A DNA stretch of 64,000 bases, from positions 1 to 64,000 of the forward strand of contig CAVYFA010000005.1 of the NCBI GenBank assembly GCA_963767715.1. The letters are read 5' to 3'. Source of the stretch: CAVSXS01 sp963767715. Its GTDB lineage: Bacteria; Chloroflexota; Ktedonobacteria; Ktedonobacterales; Ktedonobacteraceae. The notes beneath the pieces were generated by a model. That model was not told where the DNA came from. It made no database searches and was given only the letters and a program-made list of their open reading frames with translations. Within the stretch, counting starts at the first letter, position 1. Each line of letters begins with the position of its first letter. Position numbers and translations under genes: made by a program. This document shows positions 1-8,584 of the stretch, one piece after another.

Positions 1-591
1 ATTGATCTCGTTCTCGATGAGACTCGCCAACTCCTGATCGTGTTCCATCTCACTATTATGAAGGCCAAGAAAGCTCTATTTGCGGCGTGGTAGCCCGCTC
101 GGATAGCCGCCCGCCGACTTTCGCGGTCCCGCGCCTCACAGGTCAAGTGCCGGTTCAAATTGCTAGCGATATCGGCGGCGTTCGCGACACCACCCAAGGT
201 CTGCTCTGAAAACACAGGAGAACTCTTTATCGATGCGCACTTTCACAGTCCGTTCGTTATAGCCCTCACGACAAATCTTCAATAGAGTTCCGGCCTCGAT
301 TTGCGTCAGACCTCCGAGCGCCATTCCATCTCCCGGTTTTGCAGACAGCCGAATCGCCGAAACGCACGTCGGATCTGACGATTAGCTGGGAGACTCGCAG
401 TGTGAGGACAATTCTGTCGATCCAAGACCAACTTGCTGGTCGTAAGTTGACACTCGGTTCACACTTTCTCTCGGAACTAGGCTGGCGTGGGACGACTCAA
501 GCGCAGCACGTACGTTGCGTGATGTCATCGGTTTCTTTGGTTGTCCGCACGGAGCAAAGAGAGATAAAAAAGACTTCACCGAAGAGTCCGA
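1..591. other. Degenerate left end of integrated element
   Basis: No intact gene is visible. On the minus strand a 53-codon frame at 163-324 starts with ATG and ends in TAG. An overlapping frame, open through about 1-215 to the window edge, encodes a stretch containing NLNRHLTCEARDRESRRAA. Neither frame has a clear RBS and they look like two halves of one small gene split by a frameshift. I do not recognise the product. The composition resembles the neighbouring element remnants and not the host genes further right. Confidence 0.35.
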
Positions 592-837
592 TCAGGTATT
601 AACGTGTGTTGCAAACGCCCATATCGCAGGAAGGCGCTTGCGGCTGCGGCCCCAAGTGTGTCCAACCTGGCGGTCGACGATTAGCCGTCCGATCTCCCAA
701 TACAGTTGGATAAATTCGCGGTTAACGGGCCCGACAGCGCCGTGCTGCGCCGCTCGAATTCTCTGTTTGATGTCGCCCAACAGAGCGCGATAGAAATCCG
801 GAGTCGGCCCGGTTTGATCTGTGACATGGGAACGCTC
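592..837 (-). pseudogene. DUF1016/YhcG N-terminal fragment
   Basis: The minus-strand frame reads FYRALLGDIKQRIRAAQ, then VNREFIQLYWEIGRLIVDRQ. This matches the start of the DUF1016 N-terminal domain found in YhcG-type PDDEXK nuclease-fold proteins. A TGA at 838-840 closes the frame upstream, where the natural ATG lies in another frame (ATGAGAGCG overlapping the preceding stop). After about 30 further residues the sequence diverges from the family and stops. The nuclease domain is absent, so this is a broken remnant. YhcG-like genes are common cargo of mobile elements. The family call is from recall of the motif. Confidence 0.5.
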
Positions 838-840
838 TCA

Positions 841-1239
841 TCAAAGCGTAAGAAGCGGACGCAGCCGGTCGCGTACGGATGTGATTCTGATCGGTCCAAA
901 GTACCGGGAATCAAAACTGCGCTCGTTGTACGAAGAAAGTAGCCAAACCGTTCCGGGTTGAACCGCGTAGGTGCCAAACGGCCAGTGTTGAAGTGCTCGG
1001 CCCCTAGTATCAACCCTCAACGCTTCCGAATGCGGGATTTCTCTGCCGTTAACCGCTATCCCCGCAGCCGAAATCTTAACTGTGTCGCCCGGCCGAGCCG
1101 CGATAGGTTTCATCAAGGGTGCGCCTCCGTCGGGGCAGCTTCCTAGAAATAACGTCGGATTAGCGAAACCTCGTTCCGCCGCGGCCTTCTTAATCCTGTT
1201 GTCCAGCTGATCTGATATCCGAATCGTCCTTCTCGCCAT
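841..1239 (-). pseudogene. Ribbon-helix-helix start fused to C-terminal TraF (S26) fragment
   Basis: The 132-residue frame has two unrelated parts. Residues 1-28 (MARRTIRISDQLDNRIKKAA) look like the start of a CopG/Arc-type ribbon-helix-helix protein. From about residue 34 (CPDGGAPLMKPIAARPGDTV) to the end, including SFDSRYFGPI, it matches the C-terminal half of the conjugative pilin-processing peptidase TraF (family S26). The membrane anchor and the segment with the catalytic Ser of TraF are missing, so the protein should not be a working peptidase. An in-frame deletion joining two adjacent genes explains this best. It marks the region as a decayed conjugative element. Confidence 0.6.
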
Positions 1240-1634
1240 CGGTCCTCTCTAGCGGAAGGGCTTAGCAAGTATGAATTCGGACAGGCTTACACGGATGTTT
1301 GTTGTGGCAGCCAGACGGCAGCTAAGAGCATGGCAACGGCTGCCGACGAAAACTAATGAGAACAACAGAAAAACAATGCAAAGCCGCCAGCGACGGCAGA
1401 CAACCCTTTATGTTCCACTACCCACCGGTGGATGGCTTTTCGCGCGTTATCTGTCGGCGGCCTACACACCCGAAGCCGAACGTAGCCGAATAAAGCGGAC
1501 CCCGACGGAACAAAACGGAAACAACACAGAAAAAAGCAGACTTCCTCAGACTCAGTCGGATCTTTTCGCAAAGCCTCAGAATATATCCGAATCGCTGTCC
1601 GTTTCCGCGTTTGACGGGACCTTACCTTTTGGCG

Positions 1635-1800
1635 ATGCTCGTAACCAGCTTAGATCTGAAAAGCCTGAAGGCACTGCAAGGCGAACCACCCAAAACGCAG
1701 ATCGCTCTCGTCAGAATCGGCTGGCCTGAGATCAAGCTAGCTCTTGCGCAACGGCATTCCCTACAAGTGGTTCACGAGCGAGACGAGCTCTGCGATTACT
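1635..1800 (+). pseudogene. Possible mobilisation-gene (TraK-like) remnant
   Basis: A plus-strand frame carries MLVTSLDLKSLKAL and, further on, GWPEIKLALAQRHSLQVVHER. This resembles the short domain in TraK-like or related plasmid proteins where a xxWPEIKxALxxGHSLxxVHER pattern precedes a DNA-binding helix. After HER the expected continuation is lost. The frame stays open by chance into the next gene (to 2336), so its length is not evidence of function. A Ser/Arg/Gln-rich overlapping frame at 1271-1729 looks non-coding. Family assignment is tentative. Confidence 0.25.
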
Positions 1801-1974
1801 CGCCGCAATCTGAATATGCAGCCGAGTATCAGACTTCCCGCCGGATGTCGATTCACGGTTCGAGTGGATCGCGACATTTTGTTCGAGGCTCCGTACGCGC
1901 CGCTGCAGCCCGATCCGCAGATGATTCCGCAAGCCAATCGGCGCCAGCAACGATCAAGTATGTTTCCGAAGTAA
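1741..1974 (+). pseudogene. Possible C-terminal fragment of TrbI/VirB10
   Basis: The frame opened by a TAG at 1738-1740 encodes ITRRNLNMQPSIRLPAGCRF, then TVRVDRDILFEAPYAPLQ. This resembles the C-terminal end of TrbI/VirB10, the inner-to-outer membrane spanning protein of type IV secretion. Only about 60 residues remain and the upstream part is missing. Its stop lies 17 bases before the next gene, consistent with an original operon order trbI-small gene. Together with the TraF remnant it indicates an eroded conjugation module. Assignment is by motif recall only. Confidence 0.35.
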
Positions 1975-1991
1975 TTTCATCAGGAGAAACA

Positions 1992-2336
1992 GTGACTACT
2001 TCCGAATTCGCTAGAGAAGTGCTAGCGCTCGTGGGGCCTAGAGAAACTTACGAGCCGGTAGAGATCAAATTTGAGTTGGCCTATCAGAGCCGGTTGGCCG
2101 TGGAGCGCATTCGATTCGCGATTAGAGAGATCGAGAAGCATGTTCCTGGTCAGAGCCGCTTGTGCGAAGCAACCTTTCAACTGGCCGATGCCCTGGATCG
2201 TCTTGAATCTGCCGACCGTCATTTTCAAGAGAGTCTGCGGAATCGATCCCGGACCCCGGTTCACGACCGTCAAAACGGCAAATGTTGTGACAACCATCTC
2301 GGTCCACAGCTTGCATCGCAACCGCCCTTGAGGTAG
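1992..2336 (+). CDS. Hypothetical protein of the integrated element
   Basis: The start is a GTG placed by a good ribosome-binding site (caggag at 1981-1986, five bases upstream). The product would be 114 residues. The first about 75 residues (VTTSEFAREVLALVGPRETY, then EIKFELAYQSRLAVERIRFA) are helical and look like genuine coding sequence. The last third is Arg/Gln-rich and may be a read-through tail after a frameshift. I do not recognise the family. It follows the TrbI-like remnant and precedes the HTH protein on the same strand, so it probably belonged to the element's accessory module. Confidence 0.4.
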   Translation: MTTSEFAREVLALVGPRETYEPVEIKFELAYQSRLAVERIRFAIREIEKHVPGQSRLCEATFQLADALDRLESADRHFQESLRNRSRTPVHDRQNGKCCDNHLGPQLASQPPLR

Positions 2337-2372
2337 AGATGCAGCGTTTTCCACAGCACTGGTAAAGGGCAT

Positions 2373-2591
2373 ATGCTCGAGTCGGAGAAACATTACACAG
2401 CAAAGCAGATTGCTGAAGAATGGAACCTCTCTCAAGATACGGTTCAACGAATGTTTGTGAACGAGCCAGGGGTTCTAGTGATCAAAGGTCCGGTCAGGCG
2501 TTACAAGCGAACAAAACGGATGCTTCGCATTCCGGAGAGTGTCCGGTTTCGCGTGTATCAACGATTGCTCAATCACGGTTCCTCTAACTGA
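2373..2591 (+). CDS. Small helix-turn-helix protein, excisionase-like
   Basis: The 72-residue protein has an N-terminal HTH: YTAKQIAEEWNLSQDTVQRM, then a wing-like region with GVLVIKG and RRYKRTKRMLRIPESV. It resembles the small MerR/Xis-type DNA-binding proteins often found beside tyrosine integrases in integrative elements. It converges on the integrase gene and overlaps its 3' end by 8 bases. It appears intact, unlike most of the element. The likely role, inferred from position, is as recombination directionality factor or repressor. Confidence 0.6.
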   Translation: MLESEKHYTAKQIAEEWNLSQDTVQRMFVNEPGVLVIKGPVRRYKRTKRMLRIPESVRFRVYQRLLNHGSSN

Positions 2592-3828
2592 TGAACGTCG
2601 AAGCTGGTGTGTTCTGGAGAGGATCTAGTTGCCAGAAGCGTTCCAGTTTTTGGTCGATTTTGGCTTGGCGGCGACGGTCCCATTTTGAGTAGTGCTTCCG
2701 GCACACAGCCTCGGTATTTCCAAGAATTTCCGCCAACTCTGTCATCGTAACGATGTCGTTTTCCAGCAGGTCGCGAGCGAGTGTATGCCGGAACCATCTC
2801 GGATCTGCTTGGGAGATGATCCTCTTCTCCCCGCGCGCGGTACGCGGCGTCTTACTTCGCAAAGACTTCTGATTCCACTCTGCCGTTTCTAATCGCACAC
2901 CGGCGAGGACAAATACTTTTCTGAGACGGCTATTCCATTTGCTCGCACGCGTGTGTATGAGCCCATTCCCGGACCAGAAGAAGTATTCCGAGCTGCCATG
3001 TGGTGCGTCGTTGAGCGCATCGATGACGAAATCAGGAACTCGTACGTAAACCTCTTTGCCGGTCTTGTCTCGATTCGTGATGATGCGATTGCCTTTGACG
3101 TGTGACTTCGCCAAGCCCGCTGCATCCCCGATGGATAGACCTGTATAGCGCATTACGAGAACAAAGGCATAGACCTGGCGAGCAACTGGACGATCCGTAC
3201 GACCGAACGCGTCCGGAAACTTTCGGGCGGCGATCAAGATTTTCCGCATCTCGTCGTGTTCGAACACATCAGTCTGCGGCGACGTAACCGCTATAGGGTC
3301 AAGGCCGGCCGCGGTGTTGTCTTCGATCCATTTGGCCTTGACGCAAAACAGAAAGAAGGACCGCAGAATCTCTTGGTCACGTCGCTGAGTCGTCTCCTTG
3401 CCTTGCCATGTATTTCGAAACTCAACCAGCGTCGGGAGATCGATTTCATCGATGCGATACTTTTTCTTGGGTTCTGCAAAGCGGGCTAAACGACCCGTAA
3501 TCAACCGAATCTTCCGTTGCGTATCCGGTGAGCGTTTTGCCTTTGAGGCCAAGTACGCTGCAGCTGCTTGCTCGATCGGAAGAGAAGCTCTGGGGGGCTT
3601 CTCCACAGCGCGGGGAAGCTCCAACTCGCGAATGATCTCGACAGCTCGGTTCCAATCCCGGAGTCCCTTGCCGGTTACTGGGTCGACGAGAGCCCTGGGC
3701 TTGATTTTCCTTCCCTCACCATCGACGCCCTCGTAGTGGATCGGGCACTTCGGACGGGAGGAACAATCTTGAGAGCGCGTACCGAACTTGGGACATTTCG
3801 AAACATGCCGCCGGAACACGTTCAGCAT
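2584..3828 (-). CDS. Tyrosine-type site-specific integrase
   Basis: The 414-residue protein has an N-terminal zinc-like region (CPKFGTRSQDCSSRPKCPIHY), a core-binding SAM-like domain at about residues 95-180, and a catalytic domain at about 190-400. Catalytic residues visible are Arg in RYTGLSIGDA, Lys in RDKTGKEVYV, and Tyr in CRKHYSKW. The usual HxxR box reads RWFR (DPRWFRHTLA), so the conserved His is Arg here. The gene starts 86 bases from the 3' end of ssrA, the typical arrangement for an integrase whose attB is that end. Family members with the KHYxxW ending are, from recall, common in Acidobacteriota. Confidence 0.85.
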   Translation of the reverse strand: MLNVFRRHVSKCPKFGTRSQDCSSRPKCPIHYEGVDGEGRKIKPRALVDPVTGKGLRDWNRAVEIIRELELPRAVEKPPRASLPIEQAAAAYLASKAKRSPDTQRKIRLITGRLARFAEPKKKYRIDEIDLPTLVEFRNTWQGKETTQRRDQEILRSFFLFCVKAKWIEDNTAAGLDPIAVTSPQTDVFEHDEMRKILIAARKFPDAFGRTDRPVARQVYAFVLVMRYTGLSIGDAAGLAKSHVKGNRIITNRDKTGKEVYVRVPDFVIDALNDAPHGSSEYFFWSGNGLIHTRASKWNSRLRKVFVLAGVRLETAEWNQKSLRSKTPRTARGEKRIISQADPRWFRHTLARDLLENDIVTMTELAEILGNTEAVCRKHYSKWDRRRQAKIDQKLERFWQLDPLQNTPASTFIS

Positions 3829-3914
3829 GTTCAGAGCTTAACACGAGGCGCTTACGTATATCTTACGCAGAGCGTCAATACGGTCCAAGTTATTGAACCC
3901 ATGCCCGTTTTAGT

Positions 3915-3945
3915 TGGTGGAGGCGGCGGGAGTTGAACCCGCGTC
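3915..3945. other. Putative attachment site at ssrA 3' end
   Basis: The T-arm and acceptor end of tmRNA, including encoded CCA, lie here, directly beside the integrase gene. Tyrosine integrases often use this segment as attB, regenerating the tmRNA 3' end on insertion. The matching distal copy was not found between 1 and 3900, so the element would extend beyond the left edge. The core length is not determinable from this window alone. Confidence 0.5.
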
Positions 3946-4269
3946 CGAGAAAGCTCGCCAGCGCAAAGCCTACGTGTGTATCCGGTTCTGGCATTTCAGC
4001 AGCGCCCTATAAAACCGGCAAGAGCGACGCCGCCTAGTCCGATTGATCTCAGCCCAGAAGCTCCGGACCGAAGCTTTGGGCCTATCCTGCAACATGACGC
4101 TCACTAGCTAACGCGCAGGCTCGTCAGCCGGAGCGGCCACCTAACTAATTAGGCAGCGTATGCAAACTGCGTGTTATTGGCAGTTGTTGTTTTCCGATCG
4201 TTTTACGGGAGCTCGGAACCCGACACGCCTTCACGCAACGATTCGATCCGTCGAAGCCGTTGCGCCCCC
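3915..4269 (-). ncRNA. ssrA: tmRNA
   Basis: On the minus strand the RNA begins GGGGGCGCAACGGCTTCGAC and ends with a TTCAACTCC T-loop, acceptor strand and encoded CCACCA, about 355 nt, as expected for one-piece tmRNA. The tag reading frame runs 4202 down to 4149 and encodes NDRKTTTANNTQFAYAA followed by TAA. The resume codon is AAC, and the codon just before it is TAA. The tag ends in the usual hydrophobic-Ala-Ala protease signal. It rescues stalled ribosomes together with SmpB, which is not in this window. Its 3' end is the insertion point of the element to the left. Confidence 0.95.
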
Positions 4270-4286
4270 ATTCTGAGGACGAGCTT

Positions 4287-4292
4287 ATTATA
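4287..4292 (-). promoter_or_regulatory. -10 box of ssrA promoter
   Basis: A perfect TATAAT reads on the minus strand 17 bases upstream of the mature tmRNA 5' end, consistent with a short leader removed by RNase P. No convincing -35 hexamer is seen at 16-19 bp spacing. Confidence 0.55.
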
Positions 4293-4355
4293 GCCCAGTT
4301 ATTCGATGCCGGGTAACGCGGCGGCGATTCGTCCCAATGGCGCCGTCGGACGCCT

Positions 4356-5525
4356 TCAGACGCGCAGTGTTCCAATAGAGTATTGCTCGAACCATGCAGA
4401 GCGCGGTAGCTCCCAGAGTCCTTCCCTCAGCGGGAGATGCGGAGCGGGAAGAACATGCACGGCTGTTTCATGTGGTGCTGATCGACGATGATGAGCACAC
4501 GTACGACTACGTGATCGAGATGCTAGAGAAGCTGTTTCTGCTGCCGGTTGAAGTCGCATTGCAGCACGCAATCGAGGTGGATACGACCGGGCGACCAGAT
4601 TAGTAGCGCTGCCGGAGTGATCGGCGTTATTCAGCAACTGCCTGGCGCGCCGCCGGTGCCTTGCCAGAGCCTGCGTGACGGCCGCTTCGTGCTTCTCGCC
4701 ACCAAAATCGGCGGCGAGCGCCTCTTCCGCGCTCAGCACCAGCGTGACCGGCTTGCCGGCTGTGAGTGTAATGTGGAAGGCGCCGGGCTGGTACACGTCT
4801 TCTACGTCGGGCAGCCCTCGTTCGCGATCCCGGCGGTGCAACACGTGCCAGTACCAGTAACCGGTCGGCCAGAAGCTGGCCCCTGGCCCCGCCACCAGGT
4901 GATAGAGCGGCGCGCCCTCGTACGCGCGAATATGGCAGCGATTGCCCGCGTTCTCGACCAGAAAATGCCAGTCGTCGCTGCCCCGCGTGGTGCTGTGGTG
5001 GTCGCGATACAGGCAGTACGGCAGCAGCCGCAGCGCGCAGGTGGCGCTGCTCGCCGCTTCATCCAGAATGGGGCGCAGTTCGTACTGCACGTAGGTGGTG
5101 TTCTGACCGTACTCCATCCAGATGCGCTTCTCGAGCGTCACATGCTCGTTGGGTTTGTAGGTAAAGCCGGGGATGTCGGCATCGAGCGCGAACGAGTCGA
5201 GATAGGTGTAGCCCTGCGGGTCGATGGTACCGTCCTGGTATTCGTTGACGCCAAGCTTATAGGTTGTGACCGCGCCTCGCCCATTGGTCACTTCCAGCTC
5301 CTCATCGATCTTCGTCACCAGCACGCTGCGCTCGACGGGCGGGCGCAGCGCCGCCACCAGCAGCCCGTGATAGCTACGCGTGGTCGCCCCCGCCAGCGTG
5401 CCGGCCGCGTACCCTCCCAACCCGTTCGTCACTAACCATTCATGGTCGAGTCCTGCCTGCAGATCGTGGCAAACCGTGCGATCAAGCGCGAGGTTCCAGG
5501 CGTTGGCGAGAGATGGAATGCTCAT
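4356..5525 (-). pseudogene. Glycogen-debranching enzyme N-terminal domain, truncated
   Basis: Residues 1-309 match the GDE_N domain of archaeal/bacterial amylo-alpha-1,6-glucosidases: EWLVTNGLGGYAAGTLAGAT, RSYHGLLVAAL, FWMEYGQ-like and YHLVAGPGASFWPTGYWYWH segments. From about residue 310 (position about 4597) to the stop the frame is merely the antisense of the clpS fragment. The C-terminal (alpha/alpha)6 catalytic domain is absent, so debranching activity is not expected. The ATG overlaps the stop of the upstream aminotransferase gene (ATGA, 5522-5525), indicating translational coupling. Full-length homologues are about 650-700 residues. Confidence 0.7.
4394..4603 (+). pseudogene. 5' fragment of ClpS adaptor gene
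   Basis: Residues 23-67 (ARLFHVVLIDDDEHTYDYVI, then EMLEKLFLLPVEVALQHAIE and VDTTGR) match the N-terminal two-thirds of the ClpS fold, which delivers N-degron substrates to the ClpAP/ClpCP protease. Immediately after VDTTGR the homology ends and a stop follows two codons later. The missing part includes the last strand and helix with the substrate-pocket residues. The break coincides with the end of homology of the convergent debranching-enzyme fragment, so one event truncated both. Confidence 0.65.
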
Positions 5526-6692
5526 CGCAGCGCTTCTTTCATGCGTTTGATGGCCATCTCGATGCGCTCCTCCGGCTCGGTCATCGAAATACGCACGTAG
5601 CCTTCGCCCATGCTGCCGAAGTTGGTGCCGGGCGTCAGGTAGACCCCCGTCGTGTCGAAGAGCCAGTTGGTGAAGTCGCGCGAGGTATAGCCTTGCGGGA
5701 TAGCTGGCACAGCAGCCCAGATGTAAAGTCCGGCTTGCGTATTGTTTGTGCGCATGCCGAGAGCGTTACACCCCGCGACCAGCAGATCGCGGCGGCGGCG
5801 ATAGATGGCGTTGCGCTGCATTATCCACGACTCCGGCAGTTGCATCGCCTCGATCGCGGCGTACTGCACGGGCCGGAACATGCCGCTGTCGATGTTGCTT
5901 TTCAAACGCCCGACAGCGTTCACCAGTTCGGAATTGCCTACCAGCATGCCTACGCGGAAGCCGGCCATGTTATAGGTCTTACTCATCGAATGCAGTTCAA
6001 CCGCGACCTCGCTGGCCCCAGGAATTTGCAGGATGCTCACTGGCCGCGCATCGTCGAAGTAGACCTCGGCATAGGCCATATCGTGCAGGATCACCAGCTT
6101 GTGTCGCCGTGCGAAATCAACGGCGTGTTCAAAGAATTCCCGGCTCGTGATAGCCGCCGTCGGATTGTTGGGGTAGTTCAGCCACAGCAGCCGCGCCTTC
6201 GCCAGCGTCTCCGCCGGGATGCTCTCCAGGTCGGGCAGGTAGCCGTTCTCCTCGCGCAGCGGCAGCATATACGGCACCGCCCCGACCGAAGTCGTAGCCG
6301 TGATGTAGACGGGATAATACGGATCGGGAATGAGTGAAATATCACCGGCGTTGAGCACCGCCGCAGCCGCGTAGACCAGCCCTTCCTTCGAACCAAGCAG
6401 GGGCAGCATGTCCCGCTCAGGCACCAACTGTACATCGAAGCGCCTCGCGAACCACGTCGCAAAGGCCGCGTGCAGCGCGCGCATCCCGAAATACTCCGGG
6501 TAACGATGATTTTCCGGGTGCTGCAGCTTCCCTACACAGCCGCTCGACGACCGGCTGGGGCGCCGGCAAATCTGGATCGCCCATCGACAGATTGATAACA
6601 TCCACGCCCGCCGCGACCCGTTCGGCTATTTTCTTCTTAGCATTGGCGAAATGGTAGGGCGGCAGGTTGTTGATGAGGTTCGATAATTGCAC
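5522..6692 (-). CDS. LL-diaminopimelate aminotransferase-like PLP enzyme (frameshifted)
   Basis: This is a class I/II fold-type I aminotransferase of 389 residues once one base is removed. The N-terminal piece (6692 to about 6530) has LINNLPPYHFANAKKKIAER and NLSMGDPDLPAP. The rest has PENHRYPEYFGM, GSKEGLVYAA, NYPNNPTAA and the PLP lysine in HSMSKTYNMAGFRVG. The frames join if one base of the CCC run at 6530-6532 is extra. The start is GTG at 6692 with AGGAG about 7 bases upstream. The likely role is lysine/peptidoglycan precursor synthesis (DapL) or a related transamination. The exact substrate cannot be read from sequence. It overlaps the debranching gene by ATGA. Confidence 0.75.
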
Positions 6693-6874
6693 TAGATGGC
6701 TCCTTGATCATGAGGATTTCTAACCTTTGAGTAAATACCTTCTGCTCCATACTATATCACGTCGCATAAAGGTTGAAATTATCATCGCATACCCACGTTG
6801 GGAGGCGAAGAGCGTGTTATAATCTTTGTTGGCAACCCAGGAGCAAAGAGTAAGGAAAGAGGAGAATAATATAC

Positions 6875-7201
6875 ATGCCCCCTTCGACAGCGCTTTCCCG
6901 AATGCGCCAGGCCGGCAGACTATGCCGTCTAGGCGCATGGATCATTGCGGCTGCGGGACTCGTGGTGATCGTCTTCTACATTATCATCACAGTCTCTAGC
7001 AATCAGGGAAATCCCGGTCAGAACTTGAACGATCAACTTACTTCCTATATTTTCGGATTTCTGGTGGCGATACCGGTGCTCTTCTTTTCCCTCATCCTGA
7101 CTGCTGCTGGTGCCTTGCTCGAATACCTGGGCACGCAGCGCAACCCACAACAAGAGAACGATGATAGTGTGGAGATAACTTCGCTCTCCGATGTACCCTA
7201 A
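6875..7201 (+). CDS. Small two-helix membrane protein
   Basis: The 108-residue protein has an AGGAG-containing RBS about 12 bases before the ATG. Two hydrophobic segments are visible, at about residues 20-42 (AWIIAAAGLVVIVFYIIITV) and 58-88 (IFGFLVAIPVLFFSLILTAA). A short acidic tail (ENDDSVEITSLSDVP) follows. I do not recognise the family. It is transcribed alone, divergent from the aminotransferase gene and convergent with the propeller gene, whose stop is 4 bases away. Confidence 0.6.
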   Translation: MPPSTALSRMRQAGRLCRLGAWIIAAAGLVVIVFYIIITVSSNQGNPGQNLNDQLTSYIFGFLVAIPVLFFSLILTAAGALLEYLGTQRNPQQENDDSVEITSLSDVP

Positions 7202-7204
7202 ATC

Positions 7205-8419
7205 CTACGCGGGACTCGTCACCAGGCTCCACTTGCTGCCGTTCCAGTGCTCGATCAGCGCCTGGAAGTGGCCGGCGGTATTGAGGTAGCTTCCGACAGC
7301 CCAGGCGTTGCTCGCTGAAATGGCGGTCACACCAGAAAGCTGGATGTTCGTCCCAACGTTGGGACTGGAGACGATGCTCCAAGTCGTGCCATTGTAGTGC
7401 TCGATCAGCGTCTGCCCGTAATCGGTGTTTCCCACCGCCCAGACATCGCTCGTTGAGGTCGCTGCTACCGCCGAGAAGACGTTGCTGCTTGTCCCGGCAT
7501 TAGGACTGGAGACGATGCTCCAAGTCGTGCCATTCCAGTGCTCGGTCAACGTCAGGTAGAGGTTGTTGCCGGCGGTATATTCACCCACCGCCCAGGCATT
7601 GCTCGCCGAAAGCGCTGCTACCCCCCACAGGATGCTGCCGCTTGTCCCGGCGTTGGGGCTTGAGACGACGCTCCAACTCGTCCCATTCCATTGCTCGACC
7701 AGCGTAGATCCAGGCGTTTCAAGGCCGCTCGTATACTCACCTACGGCCAGCATATTGGCGGCTGAGACCTTCGACACCGCGTAGAGGTAGTTGTTGTTTG
7801 TGCCGACATTGGGGCTGGCGACGACGCTCCAACTCGTGCCGTTCCAATGGATGATCAGCGTCTGGAAGATGCTGTTGTTGAAGGAATATCCGACCGCCCA
7901 GACATTGTTCGTCGAGATCGCCGTTACCCCCTGAAGGTGGTTGCCAGGTCCGCTGGCGGGGGCGCTTAAGACGCTCCAACTCGTGCCGTTCCAGTGCTCC
8001 AGCAGCATATGGTAGTACCCGGCGCTATAGTAGTCCCCGACCGCCCAGATGTCGCCGGCAGAGATCGCTGCTACGGCGTTCAGGTAGTTGTCACCTATGC
8101 CTACGTTGGGGCTGGAGACAATGCTCCATTTGCTGCCGTTCCAGTGCTCGGTCAGCGTCTGCGGGGCGCCGGTGCTGGTGAAGTAGTATCCGACCGCCCA
8201 GATGTTGCTGGCCGTGACTTTTGCCACCGCGGACAACGACCGGTTCGTGACAACGTTCGAGGCGCTGCTTTTAATCCCGCCGCTAGTGCTGGAATTGCCC
8301 ATAGTAGTCCGGCTTCCCACGCTTCGCGAGTTAGCCGAGGCCACCCCCGAGCCCAGCAGCAAGGAGACGAACGTAGCAATCAGCATTGATAACAGTAAGA
8401 ACCTGTTCATGTGTTTCAT
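7205..8419 (-). CDS. Secreted seven-bladed beta-propeller protein
   Basis: The ATG at 8419 is chosen because GAAGGA lies 5 bases upstream. A longer frame begins at 8461 without an RBS. Residues 1-30 form a signal peptide (MNRFLLLSMLIATFVSLLLG, then ASA). Seven repeats of about 45-52 residues follow, each with (A/S)VxxxSxxNxWAVG, (T/L)xEHWNGTSWS and VxSPN. Seven repeats predict one seven-bladed propeller. No catalytic motif is seen, so an extracellular binding or scaffolding role is possible but unproven. A paralogue lies at 24605-25808. Confidence 0.8.
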   Translation of the reverse strand: MKHMNRFLLLSMLIATFVSLLLGSGVASANSRSVGSRTTMGNSSTSGGIKSSASNVVTNRSLSAVAKVTASNIWAVGYYFTSTGAPQTLTEHWNGSKWSIVSSPNVGIGDNYLNAVAAISAGDIWAVGDYYSAGYYHMLLEHWNGTSWSVLSAPASGPGNHLQGVTAISTNNVWAVGYSFNNSIFQTLIIHWNGTSWSVVASPNVGTNNNYLYAVSKVSAANMLAVGEYTSGLETPGSTLVEQWNGTSWSVVSSPNAGTSGSILWGVAALSASNAWAVGEYTAGNNLYLTLTEHWNGTTWSIVSSPNAGTSSNVFSAVAATSTSDVWAVGNTDYGQTLIEHYNGTTWSIVSSPNVGTNIQLSGVTAISASNAWAVGSYLNTAGHFQALIEHWNGSKWSLVTSPA

Positions 8420-8584
8420 AATTTCCTTCTCTTTCCTATATACATTTTTCATACACACCACCTGTCTGCTGTAAGTTTAACCGCCTATCAATCTGGATGC
8501 ATGTGTAGAACTACATATTGTCACTACGCATTTTGAGCAAGGGAAAGGGATATCCGCCATTTTTTTCGCGTCGAGGATTACCGA

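Noticed and set aside
954..970. Possible second copy of the ssrA 3' end (GGGTTGAACCGCGTAGG)
   Set aside because: Only about 12 bases of loose similarity, inside the TraF-like coding frame. Too weak for an attachment site.
1271..1729. 152-residue plus-strand ORF
   Set aside because: Ser/Arg/Gln-rich, no RBS and no family resemblance. The more plausible coding remnant lies in another frame.
7205..8419. DNA tandem repeats or CRISPR-like repeats
   Set aside because: The repetition is a protein repeat of about 45-52 codons with codon-level variation, explained by propeller blades.
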